From the NCBI RefSeq assembly GCF_028471945.1, contig NZ_CP110128.1:2778501-2842500 (forward strand): a DNA stretch of 64,000 nucleotides, in the 5' to 3' direction. Every line of letters starts with the position of its first letter. Positions within the stretch are counted from its first letter, which is position 1. Shown piece after piece: positions 63,076-64,000 of the stretch. A program made the position numbers and the translations under genes. The DNA comes from Pseudomonas sp. WJP1 (lineage in GTDB: Bacteria > Pseudomonadota > Gammaproteobacteria > Pseudomonadales > Pseudomonadaceae). A model generated the notes under the pieces. That model ran no database searches, had not been told where the DNA came from, and was given only the letters and a program-made list of their open reading frames with translations.

Positions 63076-64000
63076 AATGGATTCGCTGATCACCGCCGCA
63101 GCGCAGGCGTTGGCGGCGGGCGATCCGCTGGGTGCGCTGGACCGGATCGCGTTGCGCGACGATGCGCCCGCGCTGGCACTGCGCGGTATCGCCATGGCGC
63201 AACTGGGTGATTTGACCCGGGCCAAGGCGCTGGTGCGCCGGGCTGCGCGGGCCTTCGGGCCGAAAGAAGTCGTGGCGCGGGCACGCTGCGTCGTCGCCGA
63301 AGCCGAGATCGCACTGGCGTCGCGGGATCTCGGCTGGCCGGTGCAGGCGCTGGAAGCGGCGCGGGTCACGCTGCAAGCCCACGGCGACCTGATCAATGCC
63401 GCCCACGCTCGGTATCTGGGCATTCGACGCTTGTTGCTGATTGGACGGCTTGATGAGGCCCATGGGCAACTCGTTGAACTGGACCCGGCAACGTTGCCGC
63501 CACCCTTGCGGGCGACCCATGAACTGGTCGTGGCAGGGATCGCGATGCGCCGCCTGCATTCCCAAGCTGCACGGGCCGCGCTCGCCAGGGCTGAGCTCGC
63601 CGCACAGCTCGCCGGGATTCCTGCGCTGTCTGCAGAAGTGGACAGTGCATCAGCCATTCTCAACAGTCCCGCCGCACACCAACTCGTCCGTGGCGAAGAA
63701 CGGCCTCTGTTGCTCGACGAAGTGGAAGCGCTGCTCGCCTCGACGTCACTGGTGGTGGACGCTTGCCGCTCTGTCGTGCGTGGCGCGGGCATGTCGGTTT
63801 CCCTGTCCAGGCGTCCGATCCTGTTTTCCCTTGTGCGCGCACTCGCCGAAGCCTGGCCGGGGGATGTGCCCAGGGAGACCCTCATCGCCCGGGCCTTTCG
63901 TTTGAAGCTCAGTGATGACTCCCATCGAGCCCGGCTGCGGGTTGAAATCGGCCGCTTGCGCGCGGCGTTGAAACCCCTGGCTACGGTGACGGCCACCCGG
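63076..64000 (+). CDS. helix-turn-helix regulator with repeat-rich N-terminal half (3' partial)
   Basis: An open frame from the ATG at 63076 (AGGA six bases upstream) that runs to the window end without a stop, giving at least 308 residues. The first 200 are helical and repeat-like (LITAAAQALAAGDPLGALDRIALRDDAPALALRGIAMAQLGDLTRAKALVRRAARAFG), like TPR or bacterial-activator domains. From about residue 270 a winged-helix-type DNA-binding segment appears (ETLIARAFRLKLSDDSHRARLRVEIGRLRAAL). It is 61 bases after galD on the same strand; a gal role is not implied. Read directly from the sequence because no stop codon closes it. Confidence 0.75.

Overview
The window looks like chromosomal DNA of a fluorescens-type Pseudomonas. 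It has high GC, dense REP palindromes of the two common Pseudomonas types (core GTAGGAGCCAGGCTTGCCGG and core GGAGCGAGCCTGCTCGCGAT), OprD-type porins, a FecIR/TonB iron-signalling unit, Mqo, an Ohr/OhrR unit and a gal (gallate) cluster laid out as in Pseudomonas putida. No rRNA, tRNA, CRISPR array or prophage was seen. This assignment is inference from gene content and repeats.

Layout. 1-2.7 kb: the 3' part of an adenylation/carrier/membrane-acyltransferase fusion, then a RidA protein. 2.7-5.1 kb: REP elements, a large palindromic repeat, and an IS110-family (IS1111 group) insertion sequence inside that repeat. 5.1-16.2 kb: rlhA, katG, a FecI/FecR/TonB receptor unit, msrA, and a copper-handling PCuAC/SCO pair. 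16.4-19.1 kb: a small YbdD-like gene, a LysR regulator with a REP-encoded tail, a DJ-1/PfpI protein and a small monooxygenase. 19.1-33.7 kb: a catabolic island. 34.4-42.7 kb: nirBD, a CBS protein, small exported or membrane proteins, a chemoreceptor, ilvD. 43.2-50.4 kb: mqo, a thioesterase, the reverse transsulfuration pair, a second copy of the large palindromic repeat, and a GST. 50.5-54.4 kb: a 5'-truncated TonB receptor, ohrR with two tandem ohr genes, a glycine-zipper lipoprotein, and rof. 54.7-63.0 kb: galT-galA-galP, galR and galBCD. The window ends inside a winged-helix regulator gene.

The most interesting region is 19.1-33.9 kb. It contains the full set of parts known from the P. putida levulinate (lva) pathway: a CoA ligase, SDR, APH-type kinase with its small partner, an unusual acyl-CoA dehydrogenase, an ActP-type symporter with a DUF485 partner, and a sigma-54 activator. 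To these it adds a histidine phosphatase, a second (canonical) acyl-CoA dehydrogenase, an OprD porin and a Tat-exported acetoacetate-decarboxylase-like protein. Three sigma-54 promoters can be read, in front of the ligase operon, the kinase operon and the exported decarboxylase gene. Each has TTGAAAT/ATTTCAA half-sites about 75-170 bp upstream. This points to one regulon under the PrpR-like activator encoded in the middle, and it draws the exported protein into the pathway. The likely substrates are 4-oxo or 4-hydroxy acids, but the exact compound cannot be read from the sequence.

The gal genes form a complete uptake and ring-cleavage route: porin GalP, transporter GalT, dioxygenase GalA, then GalD, GalB and GalC to pyruvate and oxaloacetate, under GalR. 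GalR carries two tandem helix-turn-helix domains.
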